In this document: one piece after another, positions 1 to 7,669 of the stretch
Numbering within the stretch: the stretch's first letter is position 1
How the letters are laid out: each line of letters starts with the position of its first letter
NCBI RefSeq assembly: GCF_017945865.1
Contig: NZ_CP072829.1
Coordinates: 1 to 64,000 of the forward strand
DNA: 64,000 bases
DNA from: Xiamenia xianingshaonis
Lineage (GTDB): Bacteria > Actinomycetota > Coriobacteriia > Coriobacteriales > Eggerthellaceae
Direction: 5' to 3'
Program-made: the position numbers and the translations under genes
The notes under the pieces: model-generated
The model's input: the letters and a program-made list of their open reading frames with translations, nothing else
Database searches by the model: none
What the model was told of the DNA's origin: nothing

Positions 1-9
1 TGACGACCT

Positions 10-1602
10 ATGGAGCAGCAAAACTATGACGCCATCTGGGCTTCTGTCGTCGAACAGGTCAAAACCCACGCAGACGTGAACCCCTCGCAGGCCGACGCGG
101 TGCTGGCGCGGCTCACGCTGCAGGCTTTCAGCGACGGCTTCTGCATCGTCACCGCCGACAACGCCTTCATGAAGGGGTGGGTGGAAAAGAACTTCCTCGA
201 CCACGTCTACCGGGCGCTCGAAGAGTTGCGCGGCGTGCCGTTCACCGTCGTCCTCGACGTGGACGAATCATCCGCGCCGCAGACGGCCGCCCCCGCGCCC
301 CGGCCGGCGGCGGCCCCCCAGGCCGACCAGGGCGCAACGGACGCCACGGCGGCGCCTGTCAAAGCCGCAGCGCCCGCGCCGCGTGCAACGGGGGCCGCAG
401 AAGGCTTCCTCAACATCCCCAACCCCTTCGCCCGCCAAACGGCCGAGCCCGAGCCGGAGCCGCAACAGGAAGCCGCCCCCGAAGCGATCGCGCCCGAGCC
501 GAACGACGCCGCAGAACCCGAGGCGCCCGTCGCGGCCAGCCCCACGTCGTCCATGACGTTTTCCAACTTCGTCATCGCCGACACGAACCGCATCGCCTAC
601 GAAATGGCAGTCTCGGTGGCTGAAAAACCGGGGCGCGCGCACCTGAATCCCCTGTTCATTTACGGAAAATCAGGGCTTGGCAAGACGCACCTCATGCGAG
701 CCATCCAAAACTACATCCAAGAAACCCAGCCGCACCTCAAGACCGTCTACGTGGACACGAACGAGCTTGTGGCCGGATACGCCGACGCCACCGCCGCCCG
801 CGACACGCAGAAAAGCAGCTACAAGCACTTCAAGGCGCCCTACGAAAGCGCCGACGTGCTGCTGGTGGACGACGTGCAGATCCTTGAGCGCAAGCCCGGC
901 ACGCTCGACATCGTCTTCCAGATTTTCAACAAGCTGACCGACAACGGCAAGCAGATCGTCCTGTCGGCCGACCGCGCCCCGAAAAACATCGACATGGACG
1001 AGCGCTACACGACCCGCTTCAACCGCGGGGGCACGTTCGACATCCAGCCGCCCAACGTCGAGACGAAAGTGGCCATCATCAAAAGCTACATCGACGAGTT
1101 CCGCCTGAACGAGGGCGACGAGACGCTCGATCTGCCCGCTGATGTGCAGGCCTACATCGCCGAAGTGTCCGGGTCGAACATCCGCGAGCTGAAAAGCGCC
1201 GTGACCATCTTGTTCATGCGCATGAAGGGCTTTCACACCGACACCGTCTCGCTCGCCGAGGCAAAAAGCCTGCTTGAAAACCACTTCACGGGAGGCCCGT
1301 CGCGGCGCGTCACGCCCGAAGACATCCAGAAGCAGGTCGAAGGCTACTACCGCATCAGCCATGCCGACATCATCGGCAAGAAGCGCTCGCGCGACATCGT
1401 GTTGCCGAGGCAGGTCGCCATCTACCTCATCCGCGAGATGACCGACCTGTCGCTGCAGGACATCGGGCGGCTGTTCGGCGGGCGCGACCATACGACCGTC
1501 ATGAACTCCATCGAGGCGACCACGAAGCGTCTGCACGAAAACACCCAGTTCAGGGAGGACTTGGACACGCTGAAAGGGCTCGTGCGCGAAGCGCTGTCGT
1601 AA
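10..1602 (+). CDS. dnaA: Chromosomal replication initiator protein DnaA
   Basis: Initiates chromosome replication by binding DnaA boxes at oriC and, with ATP, opening the duplex. The 530-residue product shows the four-domain plan: an N-terminal oligomerisation domain (about 1-95), a long Ala/Pro/Glu-rich linker (about 95-180), an AAA+ domain with Walker A GKSGLGKT (219-226) and Walker B LLVDD (284-288), and a C-terminal DNA-binding domain with the signature GGRDHTTVMNS near residue 490. The linker is longer and more acidic than in Bacillus but usual for high-GC actinobacteria. The ATG lies 9 bases from the window edge, so its promoter is outside. It is followed by a candidate origin and rpmH, the classic bacterial origin order. 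Confidence 0.98.
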   Translation: MEQQNYDAIWASVVEQVKTHADVNPSQADAVLARLTLQAFSDGFCIVTADNAFMKGWVEKNFLDHVYRALEELRGVPFTVVLDVDESSAPQTAAPAPRPAAAPQADQGATDATAAPVKAAAPAPRATGAAEGFLNIPNPFARQTAEPEPEPQQEAAPEAIAPEPNDAAEPEAPVAASPTSSMTFSNFVIADTNRIAYEMAVSVAEKPGRAHLNPLFIYGKSGLGKTHLMRAIQNYIQETQPHLKTVYVDTNELVAGYADATAARDTQKSSYKHFKAPYESADVLLVDDVQILERKPGTLDIVFQIFNKLTDNGKQIVLSADRAPKNIDMDERYTTRFNRGGTFDIQPPNVETKVAIIKSYIDEFRLNEGDETLDLPADVQAYIAEVSGSNIRELKSAVTILFMRMKGFHTDTVSLAEAKSLLENHFTGGPSRRVTPEDIQKQVEGYYRISHADIIGKKRSRDIVLPRQVAIYLIREMTDLSLQDIGRLFGGRDHTTVMNSIEATTKRLHENTQFREDLDTLKGLVREALS

Positions 1603-2081
1603 CCCGCAGCCCCGCTTGGGGAAAACGTGGGGACAACGTCTTGAAAAACGGTATGAAACCCGGCCCCTTCGGTGGAGGTTTCAAAACGCCCGCGGCGGGC
1701 GGTGGAAGGAAGGACCACGTTGTCCCCGGGTGAGCGGCACGGCGTTTCTGCGTCCTGCCTGGGAAGACGCGAGTTTTCCACCTTTCCACCGCCTTTATTA
1801 TGAATGATGAATACCAAACATATATAAAAGAAGGGGAGGGCTGAAAAACCGTCGCAGCACAATCGACACAAGCGCAGACGTCGACCTGCTGCAGGCGAAA
1901 AAGGGCCGAAACACAGAACAAGGACGAAGATCCTCGTCTTCTCAAGCGTTGACCTGATATTATGTATTTGCGATGATCTTCTAAATCCATGGTATTATAC
2001 GAGGGCTTTTGCAATTCTTGATATGCCAACCGACTCGGATTTTGCGCCGAGGGTTGCTCTGGAACGTGGAAGGGAAAAGAA
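1603..2081. other. Candidate oriC between dnaA and rpmH
   Basis: This 479-bp gap has no gene. DnaA-box-like sites are visible: TTTTCCACC (1774-1782), CTTTCCACC (1782-1790) and, on the other strand, GGTGGAAGG (1701-1709) and GGTGGAGG (1671-1678). An 11-bp inverted repeat GGGGACAACGT (1629-1639) / ACGTTGTCCCC (1717-1727) brackets part of the cluster. An AT-rich stretch (about 1796-1830, with ATATATAAAAG) directly follows the boxes and could be the unwinding element. The dnaA-rpmH location is a known origin position in many bacteria. The boxes differ from the TTATCCACA consensus, so the assignment rests on clustering and context. Confidence 0.55.
1990..1998 (+). promoter_or_regulatory. Extended -10 promoter for rpmH
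   Basis: TGG followed by TATTAT (1993-1998) is an extended -10 element about 85 bases upstream of rpmH. A TTGCGA at 1968-1973 is a poor -35 at 19-bp spacing. The same TGn plus TAnnnT layout recurs before several genes in this window. Confidence 0.5.
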
Positions 2082-2216
2082 ATGAAGCGCACGTATCAGC
2101 CGAATAAACGTAAACGAGCCAAGTGCCACGGCTTCCGCGCCCGCATGGCAACGAAGGGTGGACGTCGCGTCCTCGCCCGTCGTCGTGCCAAGGGCCGCAA
2201 GCGTCTTTGCGTGTAG
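2082..2216 (+). CDS. rpmH: 50S ribosomal protein L34
   Basis: Structural protein of the large ribosomal subunit. The product is 44 residues, the usual length, starting [19 protein letters not shown] and ending in the Arg/Lys-rich tail typical of L34. A purine-rich ribosome binding site (ggaagggaaaag) precedes the ATG. It is the first gene of the rpmH-rnpA-yidD-yidC cluster, and its stop is 8 bases before the probable rnpA start, suggesting translational coupling. Confidence 0.97.
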   Translation: MKRTYQPNKRKRAKCHGFRARMATKGGRRVLARRRAKGRKRLCV

Positions 2217-2224
2217 CAGATCTC

Positions 2225-2578
2225 TTGGAAACCATCACGTCTTCCCAGGAGATCTCGCAGGCTTTCGCCCAGGGAAAGCGGCTGCACACGCGCTATCTGA
2301 CCCTCATCACGATGCCTGCTCGCCAACACGACCTGCCCGGTCGTGTTGCTTTTATTGCTGGGAAAAAACTTGGCAATGCGGTGTGGCGCAACGGGGCGAA
2401 GCGGCGGATGCGCGAGGTATGCCGAGCCCTCGGTGGGCCGTGCGTTGGCGTTGACGTGATATTTCTTGCGAAAGGAAGCCTGCTTGCGGCTTCTTATAGT
2501 AAAGTACTGAGCGCATGCGACGAAGCGATGAAGCGTGGTGGGCTGCATCATGACACGGAGCCTGAAGGAAGCGATTAA
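2225..2578 (+). CDS. rnpA: Ribonuclease P protein component
   Basis: Protein subunit of RNase P, which with the RNA subunit removes 5' leaders from pre-tRNA. The conserved RNase P motif is seen as [13 protein letters not shown] in the middle of the protein, preceded by the LHTRYLTL strand. The open frame runs upstream through rpmH in another frame, so the start must be internal. A TTG at 2225 gives 117 residues, the usual family size, and begins [14 protein letters not shown], matching the normal N-terminus. No strong ribosome binding site is visible, consistent with coupling to rpmH. The 3' end overlaps yidD. Confidence 0.93.
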   Translation: METITSSQEISQAFAQGKRLHTRYLTLITMPARQHDLPGRVAFIAGKKLGNAVWRNGAKRRMREVCRALGGPCVGVDVIFLAKGSLLAASYSKVLSACDEAMKRGGLHHDTEPEGSD

Positions 2579-2795
2579 ACACATCCCCTGCGGTACGGCC
2601 ATCCTCTGCATTCGGTTCTACCAGATGGCCATTTCGCCGCTGTTTCCTTCCTGCTGCCGTTTCGTTCCCACCTGCTCGGCGTATGGGTTGCAAGCGCTAC
2701 GAAAATACGGGTTTCTGAAAGGCATGAAGCTGACGGTCAAGCGGATTCTCCGCTGTCGGCCGGGCGGGCCTCACGGTTTCGATCCCGTTCCTTAA
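2550..2795 (+). CDS. yidD: Membrane protein insertion efficiency factor YidD
   Basis: Small membrane-associated protein thought to help YidC-dependent insertion. The ATG at 2550 gives 81 residues; an upstream in-frame GTG (2535) would add five. The family signature is clear: an amphipathic [14 protein letters not shown] segment, a [15 protein letters not shown] motif with the conserved cysteines, and the C-terminal [14 protein letters not shown]. It overlaps rnpA by 29 bases and precedes yidC by 42, so these genes probably form one operon. Confidence 0.95.
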   Translation: MTRSLKEAIKHIPCGTAILCIRFYQMAISPLFPSCCRFVPTCSAYGLQALRKYGFLKGMKLTVKRILRCRPGGPHGFDPVP

Positions 2796-2837
2796 GACGA
2801 CGCGCGCCAACAGTGCGTGGCGGGAAGGTAAGACGCT

Positions 2838-3623
2838 ATGTGGGACGTTTTCAAGGACTGGATATTCCAGGTCATCCAGTTCTTCTATAACTTCTGCGGT
2901 GACTGGGGCATGTCCATCATCATCGTCACCGTGATTTTCCGTCTGCTCATCAGCCCGCTTATGCACAAGCAGACGAAGTCGTCGTACGACATGCAGAAGG
3001 TCCAGCCCCTCATGGCTGAGATCCAGTCAAAGTACGCGAACGATCCGCAGCGCATGCAGGAAGAGATGCAGAAGCTCTACGCCGAAGTGCATTTCAACCC
3101 GCTCGCCGGCTGCCTGCCGATGCTGCTGCAGATGCCCATCTTCATCGCGCTGTTCCAGGTGCTCAACGAGATGGGCCAGCGCACCCAAGGGTCCACCTAC
3201 GAGTTCTACAACCTCGTTCCCGACCTGGTCATGCGTCCGAGCGAGGCGTTCGCGATGGGCTTCGGCACGTTTTTGCCGTACCTGATTCTGCTCGTCGTCT
3301 TCGCCGGCGCCACGTTCCTCCCCATGGTTTTGATGCAGCGCGGGCAGAAGGACAACCCGCAGCGCAACCAAACGCTCATCATGTCCGGCGTCATGAGCTT
3401 GTTCATGCTGTGGGTCGGCTGGGGCTCTCCCGGCGGCGTGCTGCTGTTCTGGGGTGCTTCGTCGCTCATCGCCATCGCCCAGCAGCAGATCACGCGCACG
3501 ATGCTCAAGCGCAAGGACGAAGAAGCCGCGGCGACCATCGAGGTCAAGCCGATCGAGGTGGACGTGACCCGCAAGGCCAAAAAGCCGAAGCCGAAGAAGA
3601 AGGGCACGTCGAAAAAGCACTAG
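2838..3623 (+). CDS. yidC: Membrane protein insertase YidC/Oxa1 family
   Basis: Inserts membrane proteins into the cytoplasmic membrane, alone or with SecYEG. The 261-residue product is the short Gram-positive type without the large periplasmic domain. The hydrophilic-groove arginine is present in the first core helix (VTVIFRLLISPL), followed by the charged hairpin (KVQPLMAEIQSKYANDPQRM), the FNPLAGCLPMLLQMPIFIALF segment and three further hydrophobic segments. The tail is Lys-rich (KAKKPKPKKKGTSKKH), as expected for ribosome contact. No lipobox cysteine or signal peptide is evident at the N-terminus, unlike SpoIIIJ. Confidence 0.96.
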   Translation: MWDVFKDWIFQVIQFFYNFCGDWGMSIIIVTVIFRLLISPLMHKQTKSSYDMQKVQPLMAEIQSKYANDPQRMQEEMQKLYAEVHFNPLAGCLPMLLQMPIFIALFQVLNEMGQRTQGSTYEFYNLVPDLVMRPSEAFAMGFGTFLPYLILLVVFAGATFLPMVLMQRGQKDNPQRNQTLIMSGVMSLFMLWVGWGSPGGVLLFWGASSLIAIAQQQITRTMLKRKDEEAAATIEVKPIEVDVTRKAKKPKPKKKGTSKKH

Positions 3624-3651
3624 TCGGTCATCCGATGCCCCCTGACTTCCA

Positions 3652-3667
3652 TGTTTCACGTGAAACA
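3652..3667. promoter_or_regulatory. parS centromere-like site (perfect)
   Basis: TGTTTCACGTGAAACA exactly matches the consensus parS site bound by ParB (Spo0J). It sits in a larger perfect 30-bp palindrome (3645-3674) between yidC and khpB, about 2 kb from parA-parB. Confidence 0.95.
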
Positions 3668-3699
3668 TGGAAGTTTTTGTCGACTGTAAGGAGTGAACC

Positions 3700-4281
3700 A
3701 TGGAAGAGGAGTTGGGATACGTCGACGCAGGTCTCGACGACGCCGAAGCCGCTGAAGAGGTCGTTGACGAAGCCGTCGAGGCTGTTGAAGAAGACGTCGA
3801 AGGGGACGAGATCACCGAAGAGGACCTCGACCACATCGCCGACGTGGCGATCGGCGTACTTCAGTCGGTCCTTGAGTACTTCAGCGTGGGCGAGATTACC
3901 ATCGACGAATACGAGGGCGACGAAGGCGAGCTGATCCTCGACATCACAGGCGACGACCTGGCCATCCTCATCGGCCGCCACGGCAAGACGCTCGACGCGC
4001 TGCAGTTCCTCGTGTCGGCCATCACGGTGCGCACCATCGGCTACCGCTATCCGGTCGTCGTCGACGTGGAAGGCTACAAGGCCCGTCAGCGCGAGAAGCT
4101 TGAGTCTATCGCGCGGTCTTCCGCGAACCGCGCCGTGCACCAGCACCGCAGCGTGAAGATGCGCCCGATGACGCCATACGAGCGCCGCATCATCCACATT
4201 GCGCTGCGCGACGACCCGCGCGTCGAAACGGCGTCGGAAGGCGAGGGGTCCAGCCGCCACGTCGTCGTGGTCCCGCTGTAG
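3700..4281 (+). CDS. khpB: RNA-binding protein KhpB (Jag/SpoIIIJ-associated)
   Basis: KH-R3H RNA-binding protein that in other bacteria partners with KhpA and affects cell elongation and division. The 193-residue product starts with a strongly acidic stretch (about 1-45, Glu/Asp/Val repeats) in place of a standard Jag_N domain. A KH domain follows with the GRHGKTLDALQFL loop at about 88-100, then an R3H domain with ERRIIHIAL and a conserved ASEGEGSSRHVVVVP end. It lies downstream of yidC, the classic neighbour, and upstream of rsmG. A terminator follows it. Confidence 0.93.
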   Translation: MEEELGYVDAGLDDAEAAEEVVDEAVEAVEEDVEGDEITEEDLDHIADVAIGVLQSVLEYFSVGEITIDEYEGDEGELILDITGDDLAILIGRHGKTLDALQFLVSAITVRTIGYRYPVVVDVEGYKARQREKLESIARSSANRAVHQHRSVKMRPMTPYERRIIHIALRDDPRVETASEGEGSSRHVVVVPL

Positions 4282-4307
4282 CGACCCGTTGAAAACCCGT
4301 CAACACC

Positions 4308-4332
4308 CGGCCGGATTCGTCCGGCCGTTTTT
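4308..4332 (+). terminator. Intrinsic terminator after khpB
   Basis: Stem CGGCCGGA (4308-4315), loop TTCG, stem TCCGGCCG (4320-4327), then five T. It ends only 16 bases before the rsmG start, so rsmG lacks room for its own promoter after it. Confidence 0.85.
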
Positions 4333-4348
4333 ATGGAAAGGGTGTCCT

Positions 4349-4993
4349 ATGAACGCCGACGAGCTGTTGAAACGCCATTTGGAGCTGGTTTTAGAAGCGA
4401 ACAAGACCACTAACATCACTGCCATCGACAGCTGGGACGACGGCATGAAGCTGCACGTCGAAGACTCGCTCGTCGGCCTTCCTGAGCTTGAAGCCGCCCC
4501 TGCCGGCCCGTTTGCCGACATCGGGTCGGGCGCGGGCTATCCCGGCATCCCGCTCGCCGTCATGACCGGACGGGAAGCCTTGTTGGTGGACTCGGTGAAG
4601 AAGAAGGCGCGCCTGCTCGAGTCGTTCGTGCAGGAGCTGGGCCTTGAAAACGTGGCCATCAGCGACGAGCGCATCGAAGACGCCAGCCGGCAGTTCCGCG
4701 GCAGATTTTCCGCCGTGACGGCTCGCGCCCTCTCGAAGCTTTCGGTCCTGATGGAGCTCGCCCAGCCGCTGCTGGCGCCCGGCGGCCACCTTATCTGCTA
4801 CAAAGCCCGCATGGAGGAAGAAGAGCTTGTGCACGCCCTCAGCCTGCAAAAACGCCTAGGGTATAGGGTGAAGTCCGACCGCACCATTGACGCTGATGAC
4901 CGGATACGCCGCATAATAGTCTTGGAGAAAGTGGGAGAACCCGCGCTGAAGCTGCCGCGCCACGTGGGATATGCGCAGAAGCGGCCTCTGTAG
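4349..4993 (+). CDS. rsmG: 16S rRNA (guanine527-N7)-methyltransferase RsmG (GidB)
   Basis: Methylates G527 of 16S rRNA with S-adenosylmethionine. The SAM-binding motif FADIGSGAGYPGIPLAV is at about residues 53-69. The family start MNADELLKRHLELVLEANKTTNITA and the later VTARALSKLSVLMELAQPLL are typical. An upstream in-frame extension exists, but the ATG at 4349 has a good ribosome binding site (ggaaagg) and gives 214 residues, the normal length. The gene sits immediately after the khpB terminator. Its last codons abut the palindrome-rich block that separates it from parA. Confidence 0.95.
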   Translation: MNADELLKRHLELVLEANKTTNITAIDSWDDGMKLHVEDSLVGLPELEAAPAGPFADIGSGAGYPGIPLAVMTGREALLVDSVKKKARLLESFVQELGLENVAISDERIEDASRQFRGRFSAVTARALSKLSVLMELAQPLLAPGGHLICYKARMEEEELVHALSLQKRLGYRVKSDRTIDADDRIRRIIVLEKVGEPALKLPRHVGYAQKRPL

Positions 4994-5008
4994 CTTCGGT
5001 CGTGGGAC

Positions 5009-5114
5009 GGCGGTTGTGGCGGCAGGACTCCGCTTTGACGCGTCGTCGCGCCGAGCCAAGGTCTCGGCACTCCTTTGGCTGGGACCAAAGCTCCGTCCTG
5101 CCGCCACAACCGCC
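5009..5114. repeat. Long inverted repeat, copy 1, in rsmG-parA gap
   Basis: A 20-bp perfect inverted repeat (GGCGGTTGTGGCGGCAGGAC at 5009-5028 and its complement at 5095-5114) encloses two smaller hairpins: GCCGAG/CTCGGC (about 5051-5069) and CTTTGG/CCAAAG (about 5073-5090). The RNA or single strand could form a multi-branched structure. It shares GGACTCCGC, GACGCGTCG and GGGACC blocks with the larger palindrome at 5389-5663, so the two look like diverged members of one family. No open reading frame of interest lies here. Confidence 0.8.
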
Positions 5115-5388
5115 TGCCGAAAGGTTGCCGGAGTTGCGCCGTCGTGGCGGAACCGCCTGCCGCGGGGTTACCAGGGGTCGCATAGATGGGGGTGCCCTGC
5201 GCTTGAAACCGCCTCTCGAAAGATGGTGGTACGGCGGCCTCTGAAAAAAGAAACCCTCTCGCATGCCCTAGTGGCGCCGGCTTCCTGGCGGCGACGGGGT
5301 GGGCCTCCTAGGTTGAGACGGCGAAACAGGCTCCCTCCGGGCATGCGCCCGAGCTTCCCCTAATGGCCCGATCTCTTCGTTTTCCAAC

Positions 5389-5663
5389 TGCGAATCCCTC
5401 TCGGCAGGCGATTTCGTCCGGAAGGACGGAGCCTGGGTCCGTTGCGTTTTCTGCTGCGATGAGGGTCGAAAGGGGCGGGGAGGGGTCCACGCGCAGTTCC
5501 GCAGCGACTGGAAATGTCCAGTGGACATTTCCACCAAGCGAGGACTGTTTGAGCATGGACTCCTCCCCGCCGGTTTCGATCCCGCCCACGGGACCGAAAC
5601 GACGCGTCGAGGCGGAGTCCTTCCGGACGAAATCGCCGTCCCACGACAAAAGAGGGATTCGCA
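5389..5663. repeat. 275-bp nested palindrome upstream of parA
   Basis: Paired arms are visible in three layers around one centre near 5522: TGCGAATCCCTC (5389-5400) with GAGGGATTCGCA (5652-5663); a 21-bp arm at 5407-5427 (GGCGATTTCGTCCGGAAGG...) with its exact complement at 5617-5637; and GGAAATGTCCA (5510-5520) with TGGACATTTCC (5522-5532). A further hairpin GTTTCG...CGAAAC lies at about 5576-5602. The block ends 32 bases before the parA -10. The 5115-5388 stretch holds a weaker inverted repeat using GCATGCCC/GGGCATGC and no gene. Confidence 0.85.
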
Positions 5664-5694
5664 GAATTGTCGGAGGCCGAAGAAGAGATCGGGG

Positions 5695-5700
5695 TATACT
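5695..5700 (+). promoter_or_regulatory. -10 element for parA
   Basis: TATACT is flanked by GGGG and, seven bases downstream of its start, GATCCCC, so the -10 sits inside a short inverted repeat (GGGG...CCCC, 5691-5707) that could be an operator. It is 28 bases before the parA GTG. Confidence 0.4.
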
Positions 5701-5727
5701 GATCCCCATTGACGAAAGGAGGCCTGC

Positions 5728-6579
5728 GTGGGATTTCTTGATGGTCTTAAACGTGGCGAAATCGAAGCTGAGACTGTCGTAGGTTCCAGCGAGCAGCTGG
5801 CGGCCGAACCTGCGCGCAACGCGAGAATCGTTGCCATTATCAATCAGAAGGGCGGCGTGGGGAAGTCGACGACCGCCATCAACCTGTCGGCGTCGCTCGG
5901 CGTGCTGGGCAAGAAGGTGCTGCTGGTCGACCTTGATCCGCAGGGCAATTCTTCGAGCGGCCTCGGCATCGAGAAGAGCCGGGTTGAAAACTGCATCTAC
6001 AACGTGCTGCTTGACGACGTGGCGCTTTCCGACGTCATCATCGCCGACGTGTGCAACGGCGTTGACGTGGCACCTGCCACCATCAATCTGGCCGGCGCCG
6101 AAGTGGAGCTGGTGAGCGAGATAGCGCGGGAAAACCGCCTGAAAGACGCGCTCAAGAGTGCTCGCGGCACGTACGACTACGTCTTCGTGGACTGTCCGCC
6201 GTCGCTGGGGCTGCTCACGGTCAACGCGCTTGTGGCGGCCGATTCGCTGCTCATCCCCATTCAATGCGAGTTCTACGCCCTGGAAGGTGTGACAAAACTC
6301 ATCGATTCGATGAAACGTGTCAAAAGCCGCCTGAATCCGTCGCTCGACATCTTCGGCGTGCTGCTGACCATGTACGACGGCCGCACGACGCTGGCGCGGC
6401 AAGTGGCCGACGAGGTGCGTTCGTTCTTTGGCGAGACGGTGTTCGACACGCTCATCCCGCGTACGGTGAAGTTGTCCGAGGCGCCGAGCTTCGGGCTTCC
6501 CATCACGGAATACGATCCCTCTGGCAAGGGCGCCTTGGCGTATGGGGCGCTGGCGAAGGAAGTGGTGCAACGTGGCTAA
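5728..6579 (+). CDS. parA: Chromosome partitioning ATPase ParA (Soj)
   Basis: Nucleoid-binding ATPase that works with ParB-parS to segregate origins. The deviant Walker A KGGVGKST is at residues 41-48, with the signature lysine K41; the switch region LVDLDPQGNSSSGLG and the VFVDCPPSLGLLTVNAL Walker B region follow. The start is GTG (5728) with a strong AAAGGAGG ribosome binding site at 5715-5722. Length 283 is slightly longer than Soj because of a 35-residue N-terminal extension. The 3' end overlaps parB by 8 bases. Confidence 0.96.
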   Translation: MGFLDGLKRGEIEAETVVGSSEQLAAEPARNARIVAIINQKGGVGKSTTAINLSASLGVLGKKVLLVDLDPQGNSSSGLGIEKSRVENCIYNVLLDDVALSDVIIADVCNGVDVAPATINLAGAEVELVSEIARENRLKDALKSARGTYDYVFVDCPPSLGLLTVNALVAADSLLIPIQCEFYALEGVTKLIDSMKRVKSRLNPSLDIFGVLLTMYDGRTTLARQVADEVRSFFGETVFDTLIPRTVKLSEAPSFGLPITEYDPSGKGALAYGALAKEVVQRG

Positions 6580-7582
6580 AGCGAAAGGCAAAGGCGGCTT
6601 GGGCCGCGGACTGAATTCCTTGTTGGGAGGGTCGTTCGACGAGGGAGCGCCGATGGAAGGCCGGTCTGCCGGCTCGTCGGAAACCGTCGTCATCGATCCG
6701 CTGGCCGCCGAAGAGGGCATCGTGGTGCCGCGAGACCCCGGCCATCCGGCGCAGGCGCGAGAGAAAGAGCTTTTTACCGGCCGCGTCGGCGAGGTGTACG
6801 CCCGCGAGACCGACGAAGTGCCGCTGGCTTCCATCGTGCCCAACCCTGATCAGCCGCGCACGAACTTCAAGGTTGAAGAGTTGCGCGAGCTGGCCGACTC
6901 CATCCGCAAAGAAGGCCTGCTGCAGCCTATCTTGGTGCGCGAGATGGGCGACGGCACGTACCAGATCATCGCCGGCGAGCGTCGCTGGAAGGCGTCGCAG
7001 ATGGCGGGCCTTTCGATGGTGCCGGTGCGCTTGAAGGCTGCCGACGACGAAACGGCGCTCGAGCTTGCCATGATCGAGAACATCCAGCGGTCCGACCTCA
7101 ACCCCATTGAAGAGGCGTACGGGTACCGCCGCATGATGGAGCGCCGGGGCATGACGCAGGCCGAAGTGGCCCAGACGGTGTCGAAGGGCCGCTCGACCAT
7201 CGCGAACGCGCTGCGGCTGCTGGAACTGCCGCAGGAGGCCCAGCAGCTGTTGTTTGAAGAAAAGATCACCGCAGGCCACGCCCGTGCCATCCTGTCGATT
7301 CCCACGCCGGAGGGCCGCCAGAAGCTCACCGACAAGCTGAAGGTCGAAAAGCTGAGCGTGCGCGAGGCCGAGGCGATCGCGCGGCTGTTGAGCGGCAAGA
7401 AGGCAGATACGCCGCCGCGCCCCGAAACGCCGCCGTCGTTCAAGAAGGTGGCGCGGGCTTTGAAGGATTCCCTGCACACGAACGTGAAAGTGCGCACGTC
7501 GGGGGGCAAGAACCGCATTGAGATCGAGTTCGCCGACGAAGAGGACCTTGAGCGGCTGTTCGCCCTGCTCGGTCAGGAGTGA
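6572..7582 (+). CDS. parB: Chromosome partitioning protein ParB (Spo0J)
   Basis: CTP-dependent DNA clamp that loads at parS sites. The N-terminal GLGRGLNSLLGG motif contacts ParA; the CTP-binding domain has VPNPDQPRTNF and GERRWKAS (about residues 134-141); a helix-turn-helix follows (MTQAEVAQTVSKGRSTIANALRLL). The open frame extends upstream inside parA, but GTG 6572 overlapping the parA stop gives the family's usual N-terminus (VAKAKGKGGLGRGL) and 336 residues. Four matching or near-matching parS sites occur in this window. Confidence 0.96.
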   Translation: MAKAKGKGGLGRGLNSLLGGSFDEGAPMEGRSAGSSETVVIDPLAAEEGIVVPRDPGHPAQAREKELFTGRVGEVYARETDEVPLASIVPNPDQPRTNFKVEELRELADSIRKEGLLQPILVREMGDGTYQIIAGERRWKASQMAGLSMVPVRLKAADDETALELAMIENIQRSDLNPIEEAYGYRRMMERRGMTQAEVAQTVSKGRSTIANALRLLELPQEAQQLLFEEKITAGHARAILSIPTPEGRQKLTDKLKVEKLSVREAEAIARLLSGKKADTPPRPETPPSFKKVARALKDSLHTNVKVRTSGGKNRIEIEFADEEDLERLFALLGQE

Positions 7583-7626
7583 TAAAACGCCTCAAACCGA
7601 AGCTTTCGCCGATTAACGCCATGCTG

Positions 7627-7653
7627 AGAGCCGCGCACCCCGCGGCTCTTTTT
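7627..7653 (+). terminator. Intrinsic terminator after parB
   Basis: Stem AGAGCCGCG, loop CACCC, stem CGCGGCTCT followed by TTTT. It lies between the convergent parB and the GGDEF gene. Confidence 0.9.
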
Positions 7654-7669
7654 GCGTTCGGGCGTGCGT

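Noticed and set aside
207-1536. Long minus-strand open frames opposite dnaA
   Set aside because: They mirror the codon bias of dnaA in high-GC DNA and have no family features.
2096-2693. Minus-strand frames over rpmH-rnpA-yidD
   Set aside because: Antisense to three well-supported genes; low-complexity Arg-rich readings.
4971-5782. Open frames in the rsmG-parA gap on both strands
   Set aside because: They exist because the palindromes lack stops; readings are Arg/Ser/Pro-rich and mirror each other across the inverted repeats.
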